Part shown: positions 44,428 through 53,998 of the stretch, piece after piece
How positions within the stretch are numbered: position 1 is the stretch's first letter
Layout of the letters: the number at the start of each line of letters is the position of its first letter
From: an uncultured Clostridia bacterium
Lineage (GTDB): Bacteria; Bacillota; Clostridia; Lachnospirales; Lachnospiraceae
NCBI GenBank assembly: GCA_947174885.1
Contig: CAMWKO010000001.1
Location: forward strand, 62,001 to 126,000
Length of the DNA stretch: 64,000 bases
Direction: 5' to 3'
The notes under the pieces: generated by a model
Told to the model about the DNA's origin: nothing
The model's database searches: none
Seen by the model: only the letters and a program-made list of their open reading frames with translations
Program-made: the position numbers and the translations under genes

Positions 44428-46692
44428 ATGAAAAATCCTTTAAATAAAAGATTGCCTAGGGAGTTTAAGACAGAGTTTACAAAGTATCTTGTTATATTTA
44501 TGTTTATGACATTAGTTATAGGATTTATTTCAGGCTTTCTGGTTGCCGGCGGAAGTATGAAAACTGCTTATGATGAAAGCTTTGATAAATATAATATTGA
44601 AGACGGTCATTTTGTGATTGATGAAAAAGCAGGAAGCGAAGTAATTAAAAAGATAGAAGAAAATGGTGTAAGGGTATTTGAAAATTTCTATATTGATGAG
44701 GAAACAGATGTAGATAATGACGGGGAATATGACTGTACGATAAGAGTGTTTATGCCACGTGATGAAGTTGATAAGGTTTGTCTTATGGAGGGGGAATATC
44801 CGTCAAACAGTGAGGAAATAGCTCTTGACAGAATGTTTGCAGATAATAATAGTTTAAATATTGGCGATACGATTACTGTTAAAAACAGCAAACTGAAGAT
44901 AACAGGGCTTGTGGCATTATCAGACTATAGTGCATTATTCTCAAATAATACGGATCTTATGTTTGATTCTATTAAATTCGGTGTAGCTGTTATTAATAAA
45001 GATTGTTTCGATTCTTTTGGAACTGAAAAGATTAAATACAGTTATTCGTTTGTTTTTAATACCGAGCCAAAGGATGAAACAGAAGCTAAAGAAATGTCTG
45101 ATGAATTTCTAAATGAACTGGTAAAAATTACAAAACTTACGGATTACATTCCTGAGTACAGCAGTTCGGCTATCCATTTTACAGGTGATGATATGGGTGG
45201 CGACAGAACTATGATGATTGTATTGCTTTATATATTAATAGTTATTTTAGCCTTTGTATTTTCTGTTACCATTAACCATACTATTACAAAAGAATCGGCT
45301 GTTATTGGTACGCTTAGAGCTTCAGGATATAAAAAAGGTGAGCTTGTCAGACACTATCTTGTAATACCTATGATTGTTACTTTACTTGCAGCGATTATAG
45401 GAAATGTTTTGGGATATTCATTATTCAAAAATATAGTTGTAAATATGTACTATGGAAGCTACAGCCTGCCAACATATAAAACTATTTGGAATGGGGAAGC
45501 ATTTGTTCTTACAACTGTTATTCCTATGATACTTATGATTTTGATAAATATTATTTCATTAGTTAAAAGATTACAGCTTTCTCCTCTTAAATTTATTCGC
45601 AGGGATTTGTCTAAGAGTAAGAGAAAAAAAGCAATTAAACTGCCGCATTTCAAGTTTTTCAACAGATTCAGGATTAGGGTTATTATTCAGAATGCCTATA
45701 ACTATGTAGTTTTATTTATAGGTATATTATTTGCAAATGTAATGCTGCTTTTTGGTATGATGATGTCCCCGTTGCTTGACAATTTTCAGGATAAAATTAT
45801 TGATAATATGATTTCTGAATACCAATATATTTTAAAATATGGTGTAGAGGTTGAAAATGACAGTGCCCAAAAATACATAGCCGATTCACTTAAGATAGTG
45901 CAGGAGGATAATGAAGGAGAGCAGATTACTGTTTATGGAATATCTGACAACAGTAAATATGTAACAAATATTTTACCTGAAGATGCTGTATTAGTTTCAG
46001 ACACATATGCTGAAAAATACAGCATAGAGAAAGGCGACACCATTACTCTTTGTGAAGTATATGGTACAAAGGAATATGAGTTTAAGGTAGCAGGTATTAT
46101 TGTATATCCTTCATCGCTCTCTATATTTATGACCGATAAATATTATTGTGATATATTTGATAAAGAGGAGGGATATTTTAACGGATATTTTTCTAATGAA
46201 GAGCTTAAGGAACTGGATGATGCCTATGTAGCTGCTGTTATTACAAAGGATGATTTAATTAAGGTTTCAAGACAGCTTGATAAGTCCATGGGCAATATGT
46301 TTCAATTAGTAAATGTATTTGCAATAGCTTTAACGGCATTATTAATATATCTTCTTACAAAGCTTATTATTGAAAAAAATACTAATTCAATTTCTATGGT
46401 TAAGATTCTCGGATATAAGAACAGCGAGATTGCAAAGCTGTATTTAATGGCTAATACATGGGTTGTAGTAATAGCCGAGATTATAAGCCTTTTTGGTGCA
46501 TTTGCCATTATTGATATGATATATTTTGCAATGATGAAGGGTTATAGCGGATGGATGTCATTCTATATTGCTCCTGTAATATATGTTGAAAATTTTATTA
46601 TTGTAATAGTAGTATATTTGATTGTGGCATTGCTGCAATTTAGGAAGATTAAGAAGATTCCTATGGATGAGGCACTTAAGAATGTGGAGTAG
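44428..46692 (+). CDS. FtsX-fold ABC permease
   Basis: This protein of about 754 residues has an N-terminal membrane helix, a large extracytoplasmic domain (about 40-255), then three helices (about 260-380), a second extracytoplasmic domain and a final four-helix FtsX-like bundle (LLIYLLTKLIIEKNTNSISMVKILGY). Two FtsX units are typical of MacB/YxdM-like exporters of peptides or lipids. I use the ATG at 44428 (AAGGTGG upstream) over the GTG at 44416. Operon with the ATPase, probably under metal-dependent control through the palindrome upstream. Confidence 0.88.
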   Translation: MKNPLNKRLPREFKTEFTKYLVIFMFMTLVIGFISGFLVAGGSMKTAYDESFDKYNIEDGHFVIDEKAGSEVIKKIEENGVRVFENFYIDEETDVDNDGEYDCTIRVFMPRDEVDKVCLMEGEYPSNSEEIALDRMFADNNSLNIGDTITVKNSKLKITGLVALSDYSALFSNNTDLMFDSIKFGVAVINKDCFDSFGTEKIKYSYSFVFNTEPKDETEAKEMSDEFLNELVKITKLTDYIPEYSSSAIHFTGDDMGGDRTMMIVLLYILIVILAFVFSVTINHTITKESAVIGTLRASGYKKGELVRHYLVIPMIVTLLAAIIGNVLGYSLFKNIVVNMYYGSYSLPTYKTIWNGEAFVLTTVIPMILMILINIISLVKRLQLSPLKFIRRDLSKSKRKKAIKLPHFKFFNRFRIRVIIQNAYNYVVLFIGILFANVMLLFGMMMSPLLDNFQDKIIDNMISEYQYILKYGVEVENDSAQKYIADSLKIVQEDNEGEQITVYGISDNSKYVTNILPEDAVLVSDTYAEKYSIEKGDTITLCEVYGTKEYEFKVAGIIVYPSSLSIFMTDKYYCDIFDKEEGYFNGYFSNEELKELDDAYVAAVITKDDLIKVSRQLDKSMGNMFQLVNVFAIALTALLIYLLTKLIIEKNTNSISMVKILGYKNSEIAKLYLMANTWVVVIAEIISLFGAFAIIDMIYFAMMKGYSGWMSFYIAPVIYVENFIIVIVVYLIVALLQFRKIKKIPMDEALKNVE

Positions 46693-46712
46693 ATAAAAAT
46701 ATAGATTTTTAG

Positions 46713-46815
46713 AGTTTCCGTATTTTATGCAGATTCAAAAGGCTCTGTTGCCAAAGGAAATATATGATAATGATAATATAAGCTTTTTGAAACTAAGAAT
46801 AAAAATACGGAAACT
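46713..46815. repeat. Dispersed palindromic element, copy C (degenerate)
   Basis: GAGTTTCCGTATTTT opens and AAAATACGGAAACTC closes the element, but the inner arms have drifted (ATGCAGATTCAAAA against TTTTTGAAACTAAG). The interior keeps the TTGCCAAAGG piece and a TATGATAATGATAATATAAG remnant of hairpin 1, in the same order as copy B. It sits between two convergent genes, where it could end both transcripts. Confidence 0.78.
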
Positions 46816-46822
46816 CAAGTTT

Positions 46823-48025
46823 TTATTTTTCGTCACATACCTGAAAAATATAAAATTTCAGATAATAGGAATCATCGGCGGCCCATAGGATTGGATGGTC
46901 AGGTGACTGGGTACGGAATTCCACCTGCTTCAATCTTTTGTGAACACTGTTTGCAGCCTGTCCGATAGTTTTTGTAAACAGCTCATAATCCATAAAATGT
47001 GAGCAGGAGCAGGTGGCAAGATAGCCTCCTTCTTTTATAAGCTTCATGGCACGCATATTGATTTCACGATAGCCTTTAGTTGCATTTTTTATGGAGCTTC
47101 TTGACTTTGTAAAGGCAGGTGGGTCTAATATAACTACATCAAATTTTTCACCTGCTGCTTCAAGCTCCGGAAGCAGTTCAAATACATCAGCGGATTTAAA
47201 GGATACCGTATCGGAAAGATTGTTTAAACGGGCGTTTTCTCTTGCCTGTTCTACACCAAGCTCTGAAGCATCTACACCGATAACCTCTTTTGCACCTGCC
47301 ATACCTGCATTTAAGGCAAAAGAGCCTGTATGAGTAAAGCAGTCCAAAACACGGGCATCCTTACATATATTCCATATAGCCTTACGGTTGTATTTCTGGT
47401 CCAGGAAAAATCCGGTTTTCTGACCTTCTGCTACATCTACATAATAGTGTACACCGTTTTCTACTATCTCTACCTTTGTATCAAAGGGTTCGCCTATAAA
47501 TCCTTTGAAAAGTTCCATTCCTTCCTGTTTACGAACCTTTGCATCACTTCGCTCATATACACCGCGAATATGTATACCGTCTTTTTTCATTATTTCTTTA
47601 AGACAATCAATAATTGTATTTTTGAAACGGTCAATACCTAATGCAAGTGACTGTACTACCAAAATATCTGAAAACTTATCAACTACAATACCGGGTAGAA
47701 AGTCAGCTTCACCAAAGATAACACGGCAGCTGGAGGTATCTGTCACCTTTTTTCTGTATTCCCAGGCATCATTTACACGCATTGATATAAAATCATCATC
47801 TATGTCGGTATCTGCATTTCTTGTCATCATGCGAATGGTAATTTTAGAGTTTGTATTTATAAAGCCCTTTCCCTGAGGATATCCGGTATGGTCATGTACA
47901 ATTACAATATCTCCGTTTGTAAAATCTCCTGCAATAGTATCTATTTCATTATCATATATCCATGGACCACCGGACTTAAGATAACGTCCCTCGCCTTTTT
48001 TTAGTGTAACAATAGCGTTGCTCAT
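46823..48025 (-). CDS. Class I SAM-dependent rRNA methyltransferase (RlmI-like)
   Basis: This 400-residue protein. An N-terminal PUA-like domain (VTLKKGEGRYLKSGGPWIYDNEID) is followed by an EEHE-like central region and a Rossmann methyltransferase domain with VLDCFTHTGSFALNAGMAGA (SAM site), VIGVDASELGVEQARENA and the catalytic-loop motif VILDPPAFTKS. It resembles RlmI/YccW 23S rRNA m5C methyltransferases, though the base modified is inferred. The start MSNAIV (48025) is preceded by AAAGGATAT; the further upstream ATG makes little sense. Confidence 0.9.
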   Translation of the reverse strand: MSNAIVTLKKGEGRYLKSGGPWIYDNEIDTIAGDFTNGDIVIVHDHTGYPQGKGFINTNSKITIRMMTRNADTDIDDDFISMRVNDAWEYRKKVTDTSSCRVIFGEADFLPGIVVDKFSDILVVQSLALGIDRFKNTIIDCLKEIMKKDGIHIRGVYERSDAKVRKQEGMELFKGFIGEPFDTKVEIVENGVHYYVDVAEGQKTGFFLDQKYNRKAIWNICKDARVLDCFTHTGSFALNAGMAGAKEVIGVDASELGVEQARENARLNNLSDTVSFKSADVFELLPELEAAGEKFDVVILDPPAFTKSRSSIKNATKGYREINMRAMKLIKEGGYLATCSCSHFMDYELFTKTIGQAANSVHKRLKQVEFRTQSPDHPILWAADDSYYLKFYIFQVCDEK

Positions 48026-48205
48026 ATAATATCCTTTCATTTATTGTATTTTTAATATCTCAAAGTATATCATTTCTTCTATATATTTTAAAGAATTTTG
48101 TTACTATAGGCAGATATTCTGTAAACATACATTTCAAAGCCCACTAACAGATTTTTCATTATTGTTAATAGTAACGAGTTTATAGAAAGTTAAGATAAAT
48201 CCCGA

Positions 48206-48234
48206 TTGAAAATGCAACAGATGTTTGATATAAT
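48206..48234 (+). promoter_or_regulatory. Promoter of the 48-kb membrane protein and ABC-F genes
   Basis: TTGAAA, a 17-nt spacer and TATAAT, about 33 nt before the ATG at 48273. The rest of the 230-bp spacer shows no gene. Confidence 0.75.
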
Positions 48235-48272
48235 TCAATAATATTGTAAACTGTGATAAGAAAGGATTTATT

Positions 48273-48755
48273 ATGATAAACAAAAATAGAATGAATAATT
48301 TTAGATTAGTTAAACCGGCAGGCGTGTTTAATTTGATACATGGAGGTTTAGCTACATTATACTATTTAATATTTTTAATGAATTATTTCGGTATACTGGA
48401 TATAAATAAAATTACTGAAAATACTATTGTTTACAATTTATATATGGTATTTCAGCTTGCTATAGTAATATTTGGTGTGGTTGCTGCTGTATATAGTATA
48501 AGAGCCAGACAGCCTGAGAAACAGTATTTGTATTATGGTGCTTTTTCAATAGCAGGTCTTAGCAGTACATTTTTATTTATTATGGGACAGATGACAATAT
48601 GCTGTGTAATCAATGTTATAGCAGGTATTATTATGATACGTGATGCAAACAATATGGATATGGTTAAAAATTCAAAGTATAACTTTGGAGGTTCCTCTAA
48701 GGGACTATCAGATGAAAAGAGTACAGCGAGTATTGTAGATAACATAAAAAAATAA
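48273..48755 (+). CDS. Small four-helix membrane protein
   Basis: This 160-residue protein of unknown family has hydrophobic helices around residues 15-33, 48-72, 83-104 and 108-122, and a hydrophilic C-terminus (KGLSDEKSTASIVDNIKK). No motifs recognised. AAAGGATT precedes the ATG. It is probably co-transcribed with the ABC-F gene 33 nt downstream. Confidence 0.6.
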   Translation: MINKNRMNNFRLVKPAGVFNLIHGGLATLYYLIFLMNYFGILDINKITENTIVYNLYMVFQLAIVIFGVVAAVYSIRARQPEKQYLYYGAFSIAGLSSTFLFIMGQMTICCVINVIAGIIMIRDANNMDMVKNSKYNFGGSSKGLSDEKSTASIVDNIKK

Positions 48756-48788
48756 GATACAGACAAATAGTTAAAGGCAGGATAGAAC

Positions 48789-50744
48789 GTGTTATATAAG
48801 ATAAATAATGGTGCCGTCTGGCTGGGCGGTGACACTATTTTAGAAAATGTTAATTTTGAAATCAGAGATACAGATAAAATAGCAGTAGTAGGCAGAAATG
48901 GATGTGGAAAGACTACATTATTAAAGCTTATTTCCGGAGAAGTAGATTTATATAAAAGAGATAGTGATGAGGATATATTCATTTCAAAATCAGGAAATCC
49001 TACAATTGGTTATTTGAAGCAGATGACCTTTGAGGATGATACTATATCTATGGAAACAGAGATTAGAAAAGTATTTGCTCCAATGGTAGAGATGAAGAAT
49101 GAGCTTGACAGAAGACTTAATGAAATGAATGAAAATCCGACAGATGAAAATGTTAAGAGATATGCTGTTTATGAGGAAGAATTCAGGATGGCAGGAGGCT
49201 ATTACTATGAAAAAGATTTTGAGGTAATGGTCAGAAAATTCGGATTTAGCGAGGAAGATAAAAAGAAACCTCTCAATGAATTTTCAGGTGGACAGCAGAC
49301 CAGAATTGCCTTTATAAGAATGCTTCTCAGTAAGCCGGATATATTACTGTTAGATGAGCCTACGAATCATCTTGATATTGAAACAGTAGAATGGTTGGAA
49401 AGTTATCTTAAAAATTATGACAGAGCTGTAGTTGTAGTATCACATGACAGAATGTTTCTGGACAATATTGCAGAAGTTGTATATGAGATAGAGTATGGTG
49501 TGACAAAAAGATATGTAGGTAATTATTCAGACTTTGTGGAACGTAAGGCGGCAGAGCATGAAAAGTGGCAAAAGGACTATGATCTTCAGCAAAAAGAGAT
49601 TGCAAGACTACAGACAATAGCAGACAGGTTTAAAAACAAACCTACAAAGGTATCTATGGCAAAGTCAAAGCTAAAGGCTATTGAGCATATGGATATTATA
49701 GATGAACCGGACAAGTACGATAACAGAACCTTTCATGCAAATATCCAGCCACTTGAAACTACGGGTAAGGAAGTTATTAATGTGATGAATTTAGGTGTAG
49801 GCTATGATGAAGTGTTGTCTACAGTTAATTTTACGGCTATAAGAGGCGATAAAATAGGTATTATCGGTGGTAATGGTCTGGGTAAGTCTACTTTTTTGAA
49901 AACTATTATGGGTGAAATACCTGCATTATCAGGTGAATACAAGCTGGGACTTAGAGTCAGTATAGGATATTTTCATCAGCAGATGGCATTATATACCAGT
50001 GAAAAACAGGTAATTGATGACTATTGGGACGAGTTCCCTACGTTGACACAGACAGAAGCAAGAAGTGATTTAGGTGCATTTTTATTTTCAGGAGACGATG
50101 TATTTAAAAAGGTATCTATGCTCTCTGGCGGAGAAAAGGTGCGTTTGGCACTTTGTAAGCTTTTAAAGAGAAGACCAAACTTTCTTATATTAGATGAGCC
50201 TACCAACCATATGGACATTGTAGGTAAGGAAACTCTTGAGAAAATGCTTAAAAATTATGAAGGTACAATATTGTTTGTATCACATGACAGATATTTTATA
50301 AAAGAAGTTTCAAACAAATTACTTGTATTTGAAAACGGATATACTAAATTTTATCAGTTTGGGTACGAGGATTATATGGAGAAAAAATCTTTAGAATCTG
50401 CAGCGGAAGTCCCAAAAAATTCAAAAGAGTTTACAGGAAAGACACCATTTTCTTTTGCCAATTGTGTAAAAACGGAAGAAAAGCCAAAGAGTGCAAAAAA
50501 TTATGACAATCCGGGAAAAGAAAAGTCAAAGCTTGAAAGAAAATTGTCAAAGCTTGAAGAAAATATATCTTCTATTGAAACAGATATTGAAAAAGAAAAG
50601 GCAGAGTTAGTAAATCCTGAATATGCTACTGCATACAATAAATTATCTGAAATTCAGGCAAATATAGATAGACTTGAAAAAGACCTGATGGAATATATGG
50701 AACAATGGGAGATTATAACAAAGGAATTGGAGGAATTTGATTGA
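48789..50744 (+). CDS. ABC-F family ATPase
   Basis: This 651-residue soluble protein has two ABC domains: Walker A GRNGCGKTTLLK and GGNGLGKSTFLK, signatures FSGGQQTRIAFIR and LSGGEKVRLALCK, Walker B LLLDEPTNHLDIE and LILDEPTNHMDI. An interdomain linker (about residues 230-300) and a C-terminal coiled coil (about 560-650) complete the ABC-F layout. Such proteins act on ribosomes (translation or antibiotic protection), not transport. GTG start behind AGGATAG. It overlaps the next gene by 4 nt. Confidence 0.93.
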   Translation: MLYKINNGAVWLGGDTILENVNFEIRDTDKIAVVGRNGCGKTTLLKLISGEVDLYKRDSDEDIFISKSGNPTIGYLKQMTFEDDTISMETEIRKVFAPMVEMKNELDRRLNEMNENPTDENVKRYAVYEEEFRMAGGYYYEKDFEVMVRKFGFSEEDKKKPLNEFSGGQQTRIAFIRMLLSKPDILLLDEPTNHLDIETVEWLESYLKNYDRAVVVVSHDRMFLDNIAEVVYEIEYGVTKRYVGNYSDFVERKAAEHEKWQKDYDLQQKEIARLQTIADRFKNKPTKVSMAKSKLKAIEHMDIIDEPDKYDNRTFHANIQPLETTGKEVINVMNLGVGYDEVLSTVNFTAIRGDKIGIIGGNGLGKSTFLKTIMGEIPALSGEYKLGLRVSIGYFHQQMALYTSEKQVIDDYWDEFPTLTQTEARSDLGAFLFSGDDVFKKVSMLSGGEKVRLALCKLLKRRPNFLILDEPTNHMDIVGKETLEKMLKNYEGTILFVSHDRYFIKEVSNKLLVFENGYTKFYQFGYEDYMEKKSLESAAEVPKNSKEFTGKTPFSFANCVKTEEKPKSAKNYDNPGKEKSKLERKLSKLEENISSIETDIEKEKAELVNPEYATAYNKLSEIQANIDRLEKDLMEYMEQWEIITKELEEFD

Positions 50745-51913
50745 TTACACTTTTATCTAGGGTTTTCCTGAAGGATAAAGACATAACTAAAGACAGTAAT
50801 AGAAAAGCATATGGTTCACTATGTGGCATAGTGGGTATATGCCTTAATATTATGCTCTTTATTATAAAATACTTGGCAGGGATATTAAGTGGCTCAGTAG
50901 CAATAATAGCAGATGCGTTTAATAACTTATCCGACGCAGGTTCTTCTTTTATTACCCTTATAGGCTTTGTATTTTCAGGGAAGAAGCCGGATTCAGACCA
51001 TCCCTTTGGGCATGGAAGATTTGAATATGTATCGGGATTTATAGTGTCTATGCTTATAATGCTTATGGGCTTTGAACTTATAAAGAGTTCGGTAGATAAG
51101 ATTGTAAATCCTGAACCGGTAGATGGGAGACCCGTAACAATAGTTATTCTGATAGTATCTATTGCGGTAAAGCTTTATATGGCATTCTATAACCACAATA
51201 TAGGTAGGAAGCTTTCTTCTGCGGCGATGCGGGCTACTGCCACAGACTCGTTAGGAGACAGTGCAGCCACAACAGTAGTATTGCTTTCGGTTATTTTTAT
51301 GAAGCTTACGGGTGTTAATATAGACGGCTACTGTGGAATATTAGTGGCACTATTAGTTTTATATGCCGGATATAATGCGGCAAAGGATACTGTTACGCCA
51401 ATATTGGGGAAACCGCCGGAGCAGGAATTTGTAAAGAGAATAGAGGATATAGTCTTAGCCCATGAAGAGGTTTGTGGAATTCATGATTTAGTAGTGCATG
51501 ACTATGGACCGGGAAGAGTAATGATATCCCTGCATGCAGAGGTGGATGGTAATGATAGTATTTTTGTGCTCCATGATGCTATTGACAGGATTGAAAATGA
51601 ATTATCAGAGAAAATCGGTTGTGAGGCAGTTATTCATCTTGACCCTATAGAAACTAACAATGAAGAAATAAAGAAAGTGAAAAAACTGGTACAGGATAAG
51701 CTAAAGGAGCTACATAAGGATATTACTATTCATGACTTTAGAATGGTTATGGGAAATACTCATTCAAACCTTATATTTGATATGGTTGCACCCTATGAAA
51801 TGAAAGAGGAAAATGATGTTATCAAAAAAATGATAGAAGATAAGGTAAAGGAACTGGATGAGACTTATTGTACTGTAGTACATATTGATAGAAGCTATGT
51901 AAATTACAAGTAA
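50741..51913 (+). CDS. CDF-family cation exporter, Mn-type site
   Basis: This 390-residue CDF transporter has six membrane helices (about 25-215) and a C-terminal cytoplasmic domain longer than in most relatives. The transport-site quartet is N61/D65 (NNLSD in helix 2) and D169/D173 (DSLGD in helix 5), the N-D-D-D pattern reported for manganese exporters such as pneumococcal MntE, rather than the H/D sites of zinc exporters. Start is TTG, with GGAGG 7 nt upstream and overlap of the ABC-F stop. Metal specificity is inferred. Confidence 0.9.
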   Translation: MITLLSRVFLKDKDITKDSNRKAYGSLCGIVGICLNIMLFIIKYLAGILSGSVAIIADAFNNLSDAGSSFITLIGFVFSGKKPDSDHPFGHGRFEYVSGFIVSMLIMLMGFELIKSSVDKIVNPEPVDGRPVTIVILIVSIAVKLYMAFYNHNIGRKLSSAAMRATATDSLGDSAATTVVLLSVIFMKLTGVNIDGYCGILVALLVLYAGYNAAKDTVTPILGKPPEQEFVKRIEDIVLAHEEVCGIHDLVVHDYGPGRVMISLHAEVDGNDSIFVLHDAIDRIENELSEKIGCEAVIHLDPIETNNEEIKKVKKLVQDKLKELHKDITIHDFRMVMGNTHSNLIFDMVAPYEMKEENDVIKKMIEDKVKELDETYCTVVHIDRSYVNYK

Positions 51914-52018
51914 AATAATTAAACTCTATGTAAATTAAAAGTAAAAAAATAGACTTTATGTAAATTGCGGGTAAAATAAATAAGGTCAATGTAAAATATG
52001 AGTAAAGTAATGGAGGAA
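51896..52018. repeat. Four tandem ~31-bp degenerate repeats copying the CDF gene's 3' end
   Basis: Units start TATGTAAATTACAAGTAAAA, TATGTAAATTAAAAGTAAAA, TATGTAAATTGCGGGTAAAA and AATGTAAAATATGAGTAAAG, about 30-31 nt apart. The first unit is coding (YVNYK and the stop); the rest are non-coding and each carries an in-frame TAA-like end. Confidence 0.8.
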
Positions 52019-52070
52019 ATATATTATGAATATATAGTTTATAATTATATATTCTAGGAAAGGAACTGTT

Positions 52071-53288
52071 ATGGCAAACTATCATTCATTGTCAAAGGAA
52101 CTAATCGACAGAATAGAGCAGGACAAATCAGAGCAAAAGATAAATCCATATGCCTTTAAGGATGAGGAAGTAATCAGAAGATATGAAAACCATGATGAAC
52201 AAAGACTATGGAGAACTGCGTTTATCAGTGATATTGAAAAGATAATGCACAGTCCCTATTACAACAGATATACGGATAAAACACAGGTATTTTCTTTCTA
52301 CAAAAATGATGATATAAGCAGAAGAGCCTTGCATGTGCAGTTTGTTTCAAGAATCGCCAGAAACATAGGAAAGATACTTGGATTAAATCTGGAGTTGATA
52401 GAAGCTATAGCATTGGGGCATGATATTGGGCATACACCTTTCGGGCATGCGGGAGAGAGAATATTAAGTGAGATATACAGGGAAGAAACGGGAAGATATT
52501 TTAATCATAATGTACATAGTGTAAGAGTACTGGATAAGGTAATTAAGAGAAATATCAGTCTGCAGACCTTAGATGGAGTATTGTGCCATAATGGTGAACT
52601 GGAGTGTAAGGAATACAGACCGGCTGTACTTAACAGCTTTAAAGAATTTGATATTAAAACTGAAAACTGCTACATAGATGAAAATAATATTAAAAGCTTA
52701 GTACCATCCACATTAGAGGCATGTGTTGTAAGAATATGTGATATTATTGCATATCTTGGCAAGGACAGACAGGATGCAGTAAAGCTTGGAATTATAGAGG
52801 AGGACAATCTGTTTAAAAAAACTGCAATAGGAACCGTCAATCCGGAAATTATCAATAATCTTGTAGTCAATATTATTGAAAACAGTTACGGAAAGCCATA
52901 TTTACAAATGGATGAGGAGCATTTCAATGCTCTTAAGACAGCAAAAAATGAAAATTATGATATAATTTATAAAAACAAAGAATTAAACAGTATTTATGAT
53001 GGACAGATTAAGCCTATGTTTAAGGAAATTTATTATGAATTGCTTGAGCAGGCAAGAAAAAGGGATAGAAACACCATAATTTATGAACATCATATTAAGT
53101 ATGTCAATGATAATAATAAATATAATCATTATAAAGGGGATGAGGAGATATATGAAGATACGGAGCCTAACAAACTGGTAGTAGATTACATTGCCAGTAT
53201 GACAGATGATTATTTTATTGAACTTTATAAAAAACTATTTCCAAATGGAAAGTATATGGTAGAATATAAAGGGTATTTTGATAATTAA
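52071..53288 (+). CDS. HD-domain dNTP triphosphohydrolase (dGTPase-like)
   Basis: This 405-residue protein. The HD-domain metal motif appears as HVQFVSRIARNIGKIL followed by ALGHDIGHTPFGHAGERIL, with a downstream Asp in VRICDIIAYLGKDRQDAV. Type 2 dGTPase-like enzymes hydrolyse dNTPs to deoxynucleosides and triphosphate. GGAAAGGAACTGTT precedes the ATG. Located after the CDF tandem repeats; no operon partner is obvious. Confidence 0.88.
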   Translation: MANYHSLSKELIDRIEQDKSEQKINPYAFKDEEVIRRYENHDEQRLWRTAFISDIEKIMHSPYYNRYTDKTQVFSFYKNDDISRRALHVQFVSRIARNIGKILGLNLELIEAIALGHDIGHTPFGHAGERILSEIYREETGRYFNHNVHSVRVLDKVIKRNISLQTLDGVLCHNGELECKEYRPAVLNSFKEFDIKTENCYIDENNIKSLVPSTLEACVVRICDIIAYLGKDRQDAVKLGIIEEDNLFKKTAIGTVNPEIINNLVVNIIENSYGKPYLQMDEEHFNALKTAKNENYDIIYKNKELNSIYDGQIKPMFKEIYYELLEQARKRDRNTIIYEHHIKYVNDNNKYNHYKGDEEIYEDTEPNKLVVDYIASMTDDYFIELYKKLFPNGKYMVEYKGYFDN

Positions 53289-53392
53289 AAACAAAAAAAA
53301 GTATATTCAAGCAAGTAAGATTGAATTAATTTTATATATGGGGTATGGTTTATATAGCATTAAAGAAAATTTATAGAAAGGATGTAATTCTT

Positions 53393-53827
53393 ATGGAAGC
53401 AATATTCTGGTTGGTGCTATTGATTGTATTACTTGGTATAGAAATAGTTACAGTAGGTCTTACCACTATATGGTTTGCAGGTGGTTGCCTTTTTGCATTA
53501 GGCGCCTACGCTTTAGGATTTGACTTGGTTTGGCAGATTATAGTATTCCTTATAGTTTCGTTGATATTACTTATATTTACAAGACCTTTGGCAGTTAAAT
53601 ATATTAATACAAACAAGCTAAAAACAAATTATGAAGGAATTATAGGTAAAGTCGTAAGACTCAATGAAGATGTAGATAATATTAGTGGAACCGGTTCAGC
53701 AACCTTAAATGGTGTGGAATGGACTGTAAGAACAATGAATGACAAAGTTACCATAAAAAAAGGAACAATAGTAAAGATAATAGATATAAACGGTGTAAAA
53801 CTTATTGTTGAAGAATATAAGGAATAA
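53393..53827 (+). CDS. NfeD-like membrane protein
   Basis: This 144-residue protein with two N-terminal membrane helices (WLVLLIVLLGIEIVTVGLTTIWFAGG, LVWQIIVFLIVSLILLIF) and a C-terminal OB-fold domain (IGKVVRLNEDVDNISGTGSA, VKIIDINGVKLIVEEY). NfeD proteins partner with band-7/flotillin-like proteins, and exactly such a gene follows. I choose the ATG at 53393 with GAAAGGATG upstream over an earlier ATG 48 nt before it. Confidence 0.9.
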   Translation: MEAIFWLVLLIVLLGIEIVTVGLTTIWFAGGCLFALGAYALGFDLVWQIIVFLIVSLILLIFTRPLAVKYINTNKLKTNYEGIIGKVVRLNEDVDNISGTGSATLNGVEWTVRTMNDKVTIKKGTIVKIIDINGVKLIVEEYKE

Positions 53828-53912
53828 TGTCTTTGACCCATAAAATCGCCTTGCAATTTTATGGAATAATGTCATCGACCCATAAAATCACTTTGTGATT
53901 TTATGGTATAAT
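53828..53912. repeat. Two tandem ~43-bp hairpin repeats
   Basis: Each unit reads ATGTC-x-T-x-GACCCATAAAATC, a short loop, then a complementary ATTTTATGG and ATAAT. The second unit is a perfect hairpin (CCATAAAATCAC/GTGATTTTATGG); the first differs inside the loop (CGCCTTGC). They begin at the NfeD stop and may be terminators or mRNA stabilisers. Confidence 0.75.
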
Positions 53913-53998
53913 AGTATCATCTGGTTATCAAGATATTTGTATTACATATTAATCAAATATCAAAAGATATAAAAAATAAAAAAAAGAGAGGTAGTTTT

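Noticed and set aside
51896..52018. CRISPR-like array
   Set aside because: Units are contiguous, degenerate, too short and have no distinct spacers or cas genes. They are tandem copies of the CDF gene end.
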